Positions 35,471 to 46,385 of a DNA stretch of 64,000 nucleotides are shown here, in pieces. This DNA comes from Puccinia triticina (lineage: Eukaryota > Basidiomycota > Pucciniomycetes > Pucciniales > Pucciniaceae): the NCBI RefSeq assembly GCF_026914185.1, contig NC_070558.1, positions 5,022,001-5,086,000 on the forward strand, in the 5' to 3' direction. The notes under the pieces are model-generated. The model saw nothing but the letters and a program-made list of their open reading frames with translations, did not search any database and had not been told where the DNA came from. The translations under genes and the position numbers were made by a program. The number at the start of each line of letters is the position of its first letter. Position 1 is the first letter of the stretch.

Positions 35471-36753
35471 TCAAAAAATCAAGCATTGTTCAGGATTTGG
35501 CATACCGTCCTCGCCAAACACGCCTATTGTCGGACAAGTAGCAAAAAAAAGTATTTATTGATCAGCTCCAAGGACCAGCCATAAGACGGACGGGGCAGGC
35601 GTACCAGCAGGCATATCGCCCAAGATTTCTTTTGGGGGTGGACCGCAATCTTGCATTTTGGTCAGGAGCTCGATGACTTCCTTCTGGCGAGAAATGAATT
35701 TTTCTCCTCCAGCTTTTTCTTCTGCATCCCAACTGGGATCCTCAAATTTTTCGATGACTTGTCCGATGATCTTCGATTGAGTTTCGTACCTCTTCAAGTC
35801 TTCGGGAGACAGTTTGCTTCGGTTCTCGTTCAGCCAATCCGGGAACTGATGTTGGTGTGTTTGATCGAAATTAGTTGATGATGAGGCCGGTAACGTAGAC
35901 TAAGGGGAAGGGACGCAGGAACGCACTAATCGACTCATGTCTTTGAGGGGCTCGTACATGATTTCCTTCGACATCAATTCTTCCATGAATGACTGTAGAA
36001 TCGTTTGCAGTTGGTTTTCGTCCGGTAATCCGTTTTCGCCGGACATCATTTTTTCGAATAAGGCCGAGATATTTTCATCTTCGGAAGGAGCACTTTTTGC
36101 CTAGTGTGAAGATAATAAACAGATAGAAATGAAGTCAGTCCTGAGTTCCTAGTGTAGCAATAGATATGTTGATCTTGGATTCTAGGCGTATACTAAGGTT
36201 CTTGACATGCAAAAGCAGCGTATAGTTATCAAACCTGATGAGAATAAATAATGAGTATTCGAAGTTATACTTTAGCAGAATCGTGCGATTGCTTGAGTTT
36301 CTCCATGGTTTCCTGAATAGCCTCTTGAAAGTTTTTAGTCTCAGTTTCGGGTTGTTCGGCAGGGTTTGAAGAGGATGATTGGTTCGAGCTGGATTCTTTC
36401 TGGTTGAGGGCATCGAGTAAGTCGCTAGCTCCATTGAGGCCGCCATCGACAGAGACAAGCGCTTCGAGATGCTTTTTGAACTCGCCCCCGTCTTCGTCCT
36501 TCATCCCTGCTAGTAAGGCTTCCATTCCCTCGGCAAGATCTCGCGCAAAGTCGTCGGATATCTCCTGGCCCGGCCAATCAGCCTCTTCTGCGTCATCCGG
36601 CTTCGTGCTCCCCGCCGATTTGTCTTTCTTATGCGACCCTTCTTCTTGCTTCGCTTCCGAGGGCGATTTGAATTTGTCCAGTAGATCGTCAAAATCGTCC
36701 TCCATGTCGTCCTCGATCGACACACCGTTGATCACCGTCTTCTCGGAACTCAT
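35471..36753 (-). CDS. PEX19: Peroxin-19, farnesylated chaperone of peroxisomal membrane proteins
   Basis: Cytosolic receptor that binds peroxisomal membrane proteins and docks on PEX3. Exon 1 (36753-36271) has the acidic start DDMEDDFDDLLDKF typical of the family and the ISDDFARDLAEGMEALLAG helix. Later exons give LFEKMMSGENGL, FMEELMSKEIMYEPLKDM, FPDWLNENRSKLSPEDLKRY (35845-35605) and a last exon 35523-35471 ending CLIF, a CaaX farnesylation box. Reading past the donor at 35605/35604 would miss this tail. The second exon is problematic: with acceptor 36101 the acidic SEDENIS frame runs into a one-base shift near 36060; with acceptor 36079 (end of exon 35927) the frame stays open and gives 309 residues. 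Either there is an unusual splice site or a single-base insertion, real or an assembly error. Confidence 0.88.
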
Positions 36754-36813
36754 TTCGGATTCTTCTTTTTGTGATTCAAGTACAGATGGATGTGGGGTGT
36801 ACTTCTAGCTTAA

Positions 36814-36882
36814 CTAAGCCTCTCGAACGGAGGGTCCGGGGGACCCCGCCCGGAGGGCTCTCCGCAGGAGAGGCTTACACCT
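36814..36882. repeat. GC-rich inverted repeat near the PEX19 promoter
   Basis: TAAGCCTCTC at the left faces GAGAGGCTTA at the right, with GGGTCC and GGACCC in between, so a long hairpin can form. Similar AAGCC.CTC and GGGGGGCGC words occur at 15505-15543. It may be a tiny MITE or a transcription-linked hairpin; no target duplication was found. Confidence 0.5.
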
Positions 36883-37584
36883 AATGTCTGAAGTCTGGCA
36901 GGGAAAGGAAGGATATTCAACCCCAAAACCACTAAATATTTATTTAAAAATCAGCAAAATATGTACAAAAAAAACTGCATAGACAGTTTCATTGGCAGTG
37001 CTGATGCGCACCCTCACCCAAGATTTTGAGCAAAAATTTCCAAAACTGATTGAAGGAATCCGTTTTGAAGGTCAAAGGAATCCTGAAGGATATTACATTG
37101 CTCTGAAGATCCATTTTTGGATTTTCTGATAATATGCACAATTGAATTTCCTATCTCCAACAAAATGCAACACTAGATGTGTAGGATCTGCGGGTTTGCG
37201 GATCCAGGATCCACTAGGCATGATGGTTGTGCATCCTTAGTTTACATTTCTTCATGTTTTTTTTATTTTCAAAACATTAGTACAGTGCAAATGGTTTGGA
37301 TTGAGGAGATGAGACCGGTGCCAAATGAAAGCTGAGGTCCAGAAGTATCTTTTGGCTCTGGGGCAGGTCCACAGGACCTGAGGGGAAGGCTGGCTGAGGG
37401 TTAATATTTTCCCTCCAGCCATTTGTGATTTCTTTCCCAGCCAAAATTTTGACATTACGCGCAAGTCCCTCCCTGCGGGAGGGGCCGCTTTGCGGCCAGC
37501 CACAGCAAGCATCCCACCAGGGGGGACTTGTGTTAAGTTAGGGTGTACTTTGACTTGGAGGATCGCCAATATGATTACATATTA
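36883..37584. other. Non-coding stretch left of two MITEs
   Basis: No gene. A GC-rich stem (GGCCGCTTTGCGGCC, 37482-37496) lies within a 105-codon minus-strand frame of no recognisable character. Confidence 0.4.
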
Positions 37585-37783
37585 GGGGGGTTCACAATTG
37601 AATTTTATAAAACTTTGGAGGTCAATTTAAGGCCTTTATGAACATAATTTTAAAATTTTGGTAAGATGTCCAGAAAAAGGTGTGACTGATCAATCAGTGC
37701 AATTTATCAATTTTTGAGAAATATGTTCATAAACAGGTTAAAATGGGTCCTAAAGTTTTCCAATTTTCAATTGTGAACCCCCC
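37585..37783. mobile_element. 199-bp MITE, TIR GGGGGGTTCACAATTGAA
   Basis: Perfect 18-bp terminal inverted repeats and 5-bp duplications TATTA at 37580-37584 and 37784-37788. The interior is AT-rich without coding. The 5-bp duplication does not fit hAT or PIF; the superfamily is open. Confidence 0.85.
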
Positions 37784-37788
37784 TATTA

Positions 37789-37919
37789 GCACTGTTTACG
37801 TAAGCTAAACATCAGCAAGATTGAAATAAAGTTTATCCCATTGTGCCAGCCAATTTGGCTGGGAAAGTATGCTGATGTATATCTCTCACATGGTCATAGA
37901 TTTCTTACGTGAACAGTGC
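37789..37919. mobile_element. 131-bp MITE, TA target duplication (Tc1/mariner-like)
   Basis: TIRs GCACTGTTTACGTAAG and (complemented) GCACTGTTCACGTAAG differ at one base; TA flanks both ends. It abuts the 199-bp MITE: the right TATTA of the neighbour includes this element's left TA, so one inserted at the edge of the other. Confidence 0.75.
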
Positions 37920-39255
37920 TATTCAACTTTTGGCCTGCCGTATATGTACACATGTATGATGACCTAGGCCCCCCCAGCAGGTTAATGGAACCTGAGATGG
38001 TTTGTGGTAGGATGATGATGGATTACATGTATAGAAAGGGAAAGACACTTTATATACATGTAATCTATAAGCATACTATGGTCTAGGTGTGAGCTAAGCC
38101 TGTAACCCATACAGGGTTACAACACTCCCCCCTCACCTAGACACTGGACATTATCCGCCTTCTAAATTTCTCAAATAATTCCCTCCCAAGCGCTTTTGTA
38201 AATACATCCAATAATTGATTGGCTGTAGGCACCCACACTAAATCTGTCTTTTTCTCGTAGATGGCTTGATTTGTCAGATAAAACTCTCTGTTGACATGGC
38301 GTACCCTTTTATTAGCAGAATCATCCGTGCTAACCCTTATAGCGGCTTGATTGTCGCAGAAAAGATGACCTGTAAAATCTTTCTTCAGGATGTCAGTCAG
38401 TAAATGCTTAACCCATATTACATGCCTCGTGCCAATGCCGAGTGCCATGTACTCCGCTTGGCAAGTGGACGCGGCTACTGTGGCAAACCGGCGGGAAGCC
38501 CAAAGGATTGGACACCCATAGAAACTGATCAGTATCCCATACGTTGATCTGCCGTGTTCACCTCCCCACGACGCGTCACAATAACATTTAAGCACTTTGT
38601 TGCTGTTGTCCGGCACTATGTCGAGTTGAATGTCTCTCGATCCCGCGACATAGCCAAGCAGGTGCTTCACACCTTTCCAGTGATTAATCCCGGGCTTTGC
38701 CAAGAAGTGCGCCAGAAGATTGACCGCAAAGGCGATGTCGGGACGCATACCTACAGCAAGATAACTGAGAGAACCTAGAACAGAAAGATAAGGCGTAGAG
38801 TCTGATTCAACACCATCTGTGTCAGTCACTAATTCCAAGGATGGTGGCAAAGGCGTTTTAGTGGTCAACGCGCCATCCTAGTGATCGCGTAGGACCTGTT
38901 CAATCAGCTTTGGTTGTTTTAGATGGAATCCTTTTTCACCCCGCTTAACCTGTAGACCTACTGTTGACTCTATTCCATCACTCCATTTGATTTGGAGGAC
39001 ACCTTTCAGGTTGTTCTCCAGCCGCTGTAGGAGCAAATCTGACAAGCCAGTTACAATCCCGTTGTCCATGTGGATCCAGATAATTCCAATCTCTTTTGAG
39101 TGCTGCAGAGTGTATAGATTGTTATCATACTGGCTAGCTTTGTAGCCCAGGTCAGTAAGAATCCCTTTCAAATGAAGCCACCAGCACCACGCTGCCTGTC
39201 TGGTTCCACACAGCGCTTTGTGCAGCTTCATAGCGTATCCCTGCGGTAGCTTCAT

Positions 39256-39469
39256 GTAGAGACTGTAAAATGAAGATGTGTCTGGTGAGAGTCGAACTCA
39301 CAACCTCAGCTATGCTGAGACACATACTAGAGTGCTGCCTTTACCAACTAGGCTACAGACGCTTGTGGCTGCCAGCTGGGTGGTTGGTTGGTACTGCTCA
39401 TGGGTCGATCCAACAGCCCTCCATACTGTGGTGATACATCATGGTAGCAGACTAACAGACAACTCAACA
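39256..39469 (-). mobile_element. 214-bp insertion carrying a tRNA-like module (SINE-like)
   Basis: CTTCAT is duplicated on both sides (39250-39255, 39470-39475), and deletion of the segment plus one copy rejoins the Copia RT codons in frame, so this is a true insertion. A tRNA-like sequence fills 39277-39362. That suggests a polymerase III-transcribed retroposon, although the tRNA part stands near the 3' rather than the 5' end and there is no A tail. Confidence 0.75.
39277..39362 (-). other. tRNA-like sequence, class II (Leu-like)
   Basis: On the minus strand: acceptor GCGTCTG with CAGACAC (6 of 7 pairs), box A TAGCCTAGTTGG, a perfect 6-bp variable arm CTCAGC/GCTGAG, and a perfect T arm around TTCGA. 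The long variable arm points to Leu or Ser. The anticodon loop appears one base short (CTAGTA), perhaps from a Leu TAG loop. It is not expected to be functional, but its polymerase III promoter boxes are intact. Confidence 0.6.
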
Positions 39470-41953
39470 CTTCATGCCCTCTGGCGCCTTGACCCACACC
39501 TCCTCGTCAATAGGTGAGTTGAGGTAGGCTGCAACAAAATCAAAAGATCTTACCGGCCAGTTAAATTTGGCTGCCAGTGAAAATATCAGCCGCATGGAAA
39601 CAAACGTTGCCGTTGGTGAAAACGTTTTGTTGGAATCGTAGCCCTCCACTTGAGTGAAACCCTTAGCTACATACCGCGCTTTCCAGCGCACCACCTTGGA
39701 TTGGTCATTTGACTTTTCTGCTAAAACCCAACGTCCGTCCAGGGGAATCCGTCCCGCAGGACAAGGCAGGGCTGACCACACCTTCATTCGCAGCAAGTTT
39801 CCCAGTTCCTCTTCAATCGCGGCCTGCCATTTGTCCCATTGCGCTGATTTCATGGCCTGTTTGTACGTTCTCGGCACTGTGGCTGAAAAAGTGGAACATT
39901 CTTGCAAGAGTTTATCAACAACCAATTCTTGGTTCATAATCAGTTTATCCAAGTTTATTAAAGACACAGTTTTTCCAGAATCCTAAAAAAAATATCAAGG
40001 GTTCCCCCTGTAAATAAATACACCAAATGAGAAAAAAAAAAAAAAATCAAGGGTTTCCCCATTGTACAGAAAATCAATCCAAAAATCACAACTATTCCTC
40101 AAACAATACATATAACAAAAGCAAAAATCGCAACCTAGCCCTCCAACATCAGCAGAAGTGCTGTGTCCACAGGCTCAACCCCCAGCCCGCGTCAAGCGCA
40201 CAGGTCAAAAGGGATGGACGTGAAGGCCCCCGGCCCGCAGCAAAGGCTGCTGACCAGTGGGGGGCCCACTCTTTGCCCCTCAAACTGTGCAAGTGCAACA
40301 GCGGAGGGGGGTGAGGACAAACCGCACGCTGGAATTACAGCGGCAGAGGATGCCTGCGGCAAACAATACTACATCAGGCTTCACCTTAAATAGCCATTTG
40401 GACCCGACATGCCTTCCCGACTGCTCCTCTCCAACTCGACGCCTCGACCCTGGTACCCCATTTCAACACCAGGCTATCACCAAGCCTCCAAGTACAAACA
40501 ACAATATCAAGTGCCACGCTGGCCATTGCAGGCAACAGCACCTGATACATAAGACATAAGTATTTAGGCGCGCGCACAAACCAACCGTTGCATAATCTGA
40601 CCAGATCATACACTCCTCTGACCGCCGCTAAGCAGCACCCTCGCCATCGGATGGTCTTGCTCGGCGTGTTCGTTGCTCTTGTCGGGCTGGGATGGCCAAT
40701 CAACAAGTATTATGCGCCAAGGCGCTGGGGAGGACATTGCGACTGCTCATTTGCCTCCCTGCCAAAGATCGCTTCATCCATGCCGGCGTCAGCCATCCGT
40801 TTTGTTTCTTTGACAAACGTAATTGGGTGCTTTTCGGTGGCCATGATGGAAAGGTCTCACCCTCACCTTCTCTTTCCTGCATCCAAGAGATGTCACTCAG
40901 TTGCTCATGTGTTTCGTGTTTTTGGCACAGGTCTTTGCAACCAATCTGGGCCCGGTGTTGCGCCAAACCCTGTGCCCCAGCGCCGCCTGCTTCTTAAGAT
41001 GCCTCTCTAACCCATATCGCCTCGCTCCCTCCACCCGAGCGACAATGGCCAACCATCCCCGAAGCCTCTCAGCCAACCCTGCCATGCTTCTCCTCAGCCA
41101 CTCTGCCGCTGCCGCCGATCCTGCCGACAAGGGCAACAACAATACCCCCACACTCGCCCACATGCCCGCCCTGCCCAGCACCCTCAGCACCGACGATCAG
41201 CTCTTACCCTGGTTGACACCCCTGCCCACCAACTCATTCTCCGCCTCCTCCGACTCGCTCTCGTCACCGTCCTCCTCCTCCTCCTCCTCTCCATCCCTCT
41301 GTCGACATCATACGCTCGACCCGCTAGAACCCGAAATCCCGGCCTGCTTCGCCTCATCCTCTCTCTGTCTATCCACCCCTCCCTCCAACCCATCGTCTAC
41401 TCGTGACCCTCTCAAAACTACCCGGCCCATCTTCCTCCTCCCCGGCCCGGCCCAGCTCTCAACCATCCCCATCTCAATCTTGACTCCCCACAAGCTCTCA
41501 ACCCCTTGCCAAACTTCGCCATTGTTGCCCCCAGAACTTGCCCTATGGAATCATCAGCCAGTTTTCAAACTTGCATAAATGTGAAATCAATGCTGCCCTT
41601 TTAAAATAAAAGTCAAAGGCAAAAGTATCCTGCAAACTTCAACACAGGCTTTTATCAGTACACTTTTGTATATCCCATGTTTAGTGTTTCTCCTCTAACT
41701 TGAGTGTTGGCTTGCAAGCTAGCCATGCTACTGGGGTTCAGAGCATGGATGAAATTTTTCTCACTCTCAAAAACAAATACATTGAACTTTGTATCAGGGT
41801 GAATTGTATGGGGAACTGAGCCCTTATTGTTCCTGTAAAGATTTACTTGATTTCTATTTGAATTCTTGAGAAGGAACTCCACATTTCATGCATCCTTCCA
41901 CTCGAATGGTCATTTTTCAATTCAATTGAGTCATGATACTGGAGAAACAGCAT

Positions 41954-42170
41954 CACTGCCAGCATGTTTGGCTGGGTTGAAGTCATCCCAGTTTAACTGG
42001 GATGCACTCAACCAATTTAAACTTGGTTGATCTCAACCAATTTAATATAAACCCAAGGGGGGTTCCTTGGATTTATATTTCATCAGTTCGGATCACCCAA
42101 GTTTAAATTGGTTAAGTGCATCCCAGTTTAACTGGGATAACCTTAACCCAGCCAATTGTGCTGGCAGTGC
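41954..42170. mobile_element. 217-bp MITE with very long inverted repeats
   Basis: Begins CACTGCCAGCA and ends TGCTGGCAGTG, and homology continues inward through GGCTGGGTT and GCATCCCAGTTTAACTGGGA (itself a palindrome) to CCAATTTAAACTTGG, about 85 bp per arm with a few differences. CAT flanks both ends (41951-41953, 42171-42173). It can fold almost end to end. Confidence 0.8.
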
Positions 42171-42220
42171 ATATGACTAAAATTGTGTGAGTATATCAAA
42201 TAGCACAGTGTGTAGACCTA

Positions 42221-42370
42221 GGCCCCGTTTGGAGCCAATATAATCCAGGCAATATATGAGTTTTTTTGCATGACATCCTATGTGACATCTGATCAGGTCC
42301 GCCAAAACTTGATCAGATGTCACAAGTTTCCAGATTATATTGTGCAATTATATCGGCTCCAAACGGGGCC
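42221..42370. mobile_element. 150-bp MITE, TIR GGCCCCGTTTGGAGCC
   Basis: Perfect 16-bp TIRs with CTA duplicated on both sides (42218-42220, 42371-42373). The 3-bp duplication and a GGCC-type end resemble PIF/Harbinger Tourist-like MITEs. The interior also pairs around ATCAGATGTCAC / GTGACATCTGAT. Confidence 0.82.
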
Positions 42371-45300
42371 CTATTTTCCACCATCATATTTTTTGAGGAA
42401 TAACTTGAAGTCTGGTGAGAGCTCCTTACCTCTCCAAAAAGGTAGCAAAAACCCACTGTACATGCTGTAGATTACCAGATTTTGAAGGATCATCATTTGA
42501 AAGTTTGTTGTAAATTTTTGAAATTCTCAACTGTGATGCAGATACTACTTGGTGGATAATTGTAGACTCTGATTTTTTTTTTTTTTTTTTTTTTTTGCAA
42601 AGGTGGGTTGGGGTTCTAGATTTTAAATTGTAACAATTACAACGGCGTAGCCGCCTTGGCCTCTGGTTGCTTAAAAGGATGGGTAGACTAGAGGGGGGTC
42701 AAAAATGCAGTGAAAACCTGGTGTGTCTGATAAATCTGTATGGACTGATACTGCATAAAGTTGGGTAGTGAGATTAAACACAGAAGGTGGGTCAACTAAA
42801 CCTAGATTTTGCAGCGGCGAAGCCGCCTTGGCCTCTAGTCTGTACTAAAATCCCCAAGCGTCAACCTGTTCATGATAAATCCAAGTTTGTGCTTCTCTGT
42901 TGGTGCTGGAACTGTATCAGTGGTCTGGTGCGCATCAAGGGATGGCACTTCCTTCTCCGTTGCTAGATTAGTCACAGCTTTGTTACTCAGCTTTCTGTAT
43001 TCTTCTGGTCGCTTATCTTGCCAATTTACCACCGCCAATGTCACCAATTGATTACTACCAGCGACCCAGAAAATCCAGCCCTTGCTATTGTCGCAGTTCG
43101 CCACCACTCGACCTTCCAGTGCGTGATCATCAAGTTTCTTCCTTTTTTCCACAGGGATGTGCAAGAAACCAGTCTCCCCAAAGATCCTTGCTGTATCGAA
43201 TAGCGGTCTGCGGTCGTAAAAAGCCTCCCAGGGCGACTTCTCCCCACTCGACTTGCTCGGAATCCTATTCAACGTATCACTTGCCCATATGTAACATAAA
43301 CCCCAGAACAATTTGTCGAGACCACTGTCAATCAGAAGCGTTTGGCCCATTTCGCTGAGGGTCCTGTTGTAACGTTCTATTGCACCATTTTGGTAATGAT
43401 GGTAGGGCAAAGCGCGTTCAGCTGTAATACCGTTGTCACTCAGAAAGTTTAGAAAAATCAAGCTGTTACATTCACCTCCATTATCACTGCGAACGGTCTT
43501 GACCTTATCTCCAGTTATTGTCTCTCATCGCTTGATCGTTGAAATCAGTAGACCACATGACTGGTCTTTGCTTTTCATGATTTTTGCCTCCAAGTAACCG
43601 GTCCCCAGGTCCCTGATCGTGAGGACAAAAGATCCCGAATTGAAAGTTGGCACTTGAAATGGTCCTATGATGTCACAAGAAATTACTGCTAAACGCTTTA
43701 AAACCCTGTCAGTGCTTGTTAGTCTGTTCCTCAGAACGCTTTTAGCAATGGCGCAAGTAGCACATTTGATCTCCCCCGGTGGGAGAATCCTTGGGATACC
43801 TGTCACTTGGCCTAGTTTACAGATTCTCCTTATCTTCCTCAGGCTGGCATGGCCGAATAACCTATGCCAGTAGACCAGGGTCTTCTCATCACGTGTCAGT
43901 TCTTTCCCAGCAATGCTTGCTGGGGATGGCACATCCACAGGTATTAAAAAATTAGATTTCAGTTGCAAGCGTTCATGAGTAGTGATAGGACAAAAGGAAG
44001 GAGAAACGGGTTGTTTAGGTTTTTCCGAGCGCGCATATGAGAGATGAGAGTGGGTGGGAACGGGAATAGGCAGGGGAAAAATCCATTTGTTCTGGAGCGC
44101 TATGAAAGGACATGAAAACAGCTTCAAACCAGCCCTGTTAAAAATTTCGTAGCAGTTGGTCTCTACGTTATACGTAAAGTATGAATTAGCTTTACGTATA
44201 GCAGCCAGTGAGATGAGAACTGTTCTCGCTAGCTTACAATAAAGGACGCTGTGAATAGTAACACGTTGGTTATCAAGTCCGTTAAATTGGAGATCACCTT
44301 GACCCGTAATAAAAGCGGGATTGCCTTTGGTCGCTACTTTAAGGGGAATGGGGGAAGGGAATGAGCAAAAATTGAAAAAGAAACGTTTGTCACCACACAA
44401 ATGGTGTGACGCACCAGAGTCCACGATTGGCACACCTTCCGCCATATCCACATCAATCTGGCCAAATTGGAGATTCGCCAGATCCTCCGTCAAATCCCCA
44501 AGCTCGACAAACTGTGCTCCCGCACCTGTGTTTGGCTCCGGAGCATCCGCCAACGCCATCCTTGCATTTGGTTGTGAAGGTCGCTGCGAGTTGACCCACT
44601 GCAAGCGATACTGAGGTCGGTAAGAATCGCCGCGAGACCTGTTGGGTTCTTGTTGTCTGGCGTTTGCTGGCTGTGTGTGTGACTGTCCAAACGACCGTAC
44701 CAGCGGGACAACTGCCGGGTATGTGCCGACTGAGCCAATGGGCGCCACAATTGGGTAGAAGGGCTGAAAACCGGTATGTTGACTGGCCACGGGGTACTGG
44801 TTGTAAGGGCAAGGCTGATGAAAAGGTCTGGGTCCGCTTCGAGACTGTTGGACAGTGGGGCAGTTGCGCTGGATGTGTCCCGGAGATCGGCACAGGAAGC
44901 ATACACCGGCCCTCATCGCCGCAGCCTCCACTTCGCTGTACTGTCCATCGCCCGAGAAAACTGGTTGTTGGGGAGTCGGGGCCGTGTTGTTGATCCCTAC
45001 ATTCATTGCCAGCGGCGGCGCAGGTGACGTCTGTTGGCCCTGTCCTCGCAGTTCGGTCTGATGTCAAAGGTTCTGTTGTACAATCCCGATCGTCCTGATG
45101 ATTGACTCAAAATCCTCAACAGTTCTGGTTCTTGATCTTGACAAGGACTGCTCAACACAACGGTCAACTTCTTCCATTAGTTCTGGTTCGGTTCCTAAGC
45201 TGTTCTGGAGAATGAGTCCGGCCAGTTGGTTTCTGGTCAAGGTAATGTTGAGTCGAGCTAGTTTGTCCAGTTCATCATTGATTCCTGTGGCCATTTTGGC

Positions 45301-45765
45301 TGCCGTCGGGTGATTGTGAATGTTGAAACGCAGGAGTCGTTGGAAACAGTTGAGCTGGGCAGCTCGGCTAACCACACTGAATTGGGCGCGGATTTCAATC
45401 AACATACTGGACGCAAAAGGAAGTCGTTGTAAGTCTTGTCGCAGGGATCTATTGACGGAGGATATCAAAATGGAGCAGGCAATCCTCTCATGGTGAGCAC
45501 TTGTTGATTCATATGCAAGATAGTCCGGATCGTTGATCGCGTCGCGGAGCCTTTCTTTGAGAAATTCCTCCCAGACCCCTAGGCTACTACCGTCAGCCAG
45601 CAGTCTGTCTGTGTCTCTGATTTGTCCTGAGACAGAGGAAATGATTGCTGAGGCATTTCAATCGTCGGCAAGGTTCACTGGCACTGGTAGACGGGGTTGC
45701 TGATGGGGGGCTCTGTTGATTTCGACGTTTGCTAGGGGTTTTGGGGGATTGGCGTTGGGATCCAT

Positions 45766-45938
45766 GTTTATGGGTTGGTGGGGTTATGTAATGAAAGAGA
45801 AAAAAGGAATGGGGAAAAAAAAATATCGGAGCGGAAATGAGGATGGAAGATAGGGGTGAGACGCGTGGAGTACGATTGTGGAGAGGAAGGGGAAGAAAAA
45901 AAGAAAGAGTTTGTTGATGGGGAGATGTAGATATGTAT

Positions 45939-45976
<38 letters not shown>

Positions 45977-46385
45977 AGGGTTAAGATTTTGACGATTTTC
46001 GAAGGGATATGGGGGGAAGGGAAAGAATAGGCTGTGACGGAGAGAAAGAAAAGGAAACGACCGGAGGATACGAGGAGGAAAAATTCAGAATTTTGGTAAG
46101 GAGGAAGTTGGCCACGAGTCAATGAATATGAAAACGCTGTTCAGCCCTTGAACTCAGCTTCCTGAGTCAAGATATACGTTCGGATAGCTAATCCTTGTGT
46201 AGCTTACTTAGTGAAATGAAAACAGAGGACTGGAAGTTGATTGATTGAGAGAAGTCAGCCAGAACACTGAATATAATAGACAAGGTTATAGATACGCAAG
46301 AGAGAAGACAGATGACAATAGAGAAACAAAGAAACCAATGCACGAGTAGACTTGATTCACAAGTGAAGGCTTTGAGAGAAACAAT
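45766..46385. other. Non-coding stretch with a 31-T run
   Basis: Lies where the 5' LTR of the second Copia should be. A T run spans 45940-45970. A/G-rich sequence surrounds it. No LTR-like match to 38124 could be seen. Confidence 0.4.

Larger units (their letters stand above)
39985..42834. mobile_element. About 2.85-kb insertion in the second Copia
   Basis: Copia coding stops on one side near 42834 and resumes near 39970, so this block is foreign, though exact ends and target duplication are not resolved. Its left part (about 39965-40320) is homologous to sequence at 62405-62520 and 63400-63510 in inverted order, so it belongs to a dispersed family. The Ser/Pro-rich frame at 40901-41578 is low complexity. 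Two MITEs and a 24-T run (42573-42596) lie at the right. GCCGCCTTGGCCTCT occurs twice (about 42648 and 42819). Confidence 0.55.
38124..45765 (-). mobile_element. Second Ty1/Copia element, minus strand, broken by insertions
   Basis: A Copia gag-pol order runs from ATG 45765 down to the RNase H end at 38137. Immediately after is a purine tract and TGTTGTAACCC (from 38124), the likely start of the 3' LTR, whose far end is unclear. No matching LTR was recognised right of 45765, so the 5' LTR is lost, diverged or replaced. Two insertions split it: 39256-39469 and about 39985-42834. Confidence 0.8.
38137..45765 (-). pseudogene. Copia gag-pol gene with stops and insertions
   Basis: From ATG 45765: gag, zinc knuckle CFLCRSPGHIQRNC (about 44870-44910), protease VDSGASHHLCG (about 44420), integrase zinc site (HRLFGHASL, CATC) and core (DNGGEC, NGAIERYNRTLSEMG), then after the large insertion the RT (WKARYVAKGFTQVEGYDSN, AAYLNSPIDEEVW) and, after the tRNA-like insertion, the end of RT and RNase H (ASRRFATVAASTCQAEYMAL; DNQAAIRVS). 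In-frame stops are TGA near 45660, 45060 and 43527, and TAG near 38880. The RT site usually YVDD reads HMDN (39061-39066). It cannot be autonomous. Confidence 0.88.

Noticed and set aside
39277..39362. Functional tRNA-Leu
   Set aside because: The anticodon loop is one base short and its stem is irregular; it lies in an insertion within a retrotransposon.
40901..41578. 225-codon Ser/Pro/Leu-rich frame
   Set aside because: Low-complexity CT-rich DNA inside an insertion; it gives open frames on both strands and has no recognisable domain.
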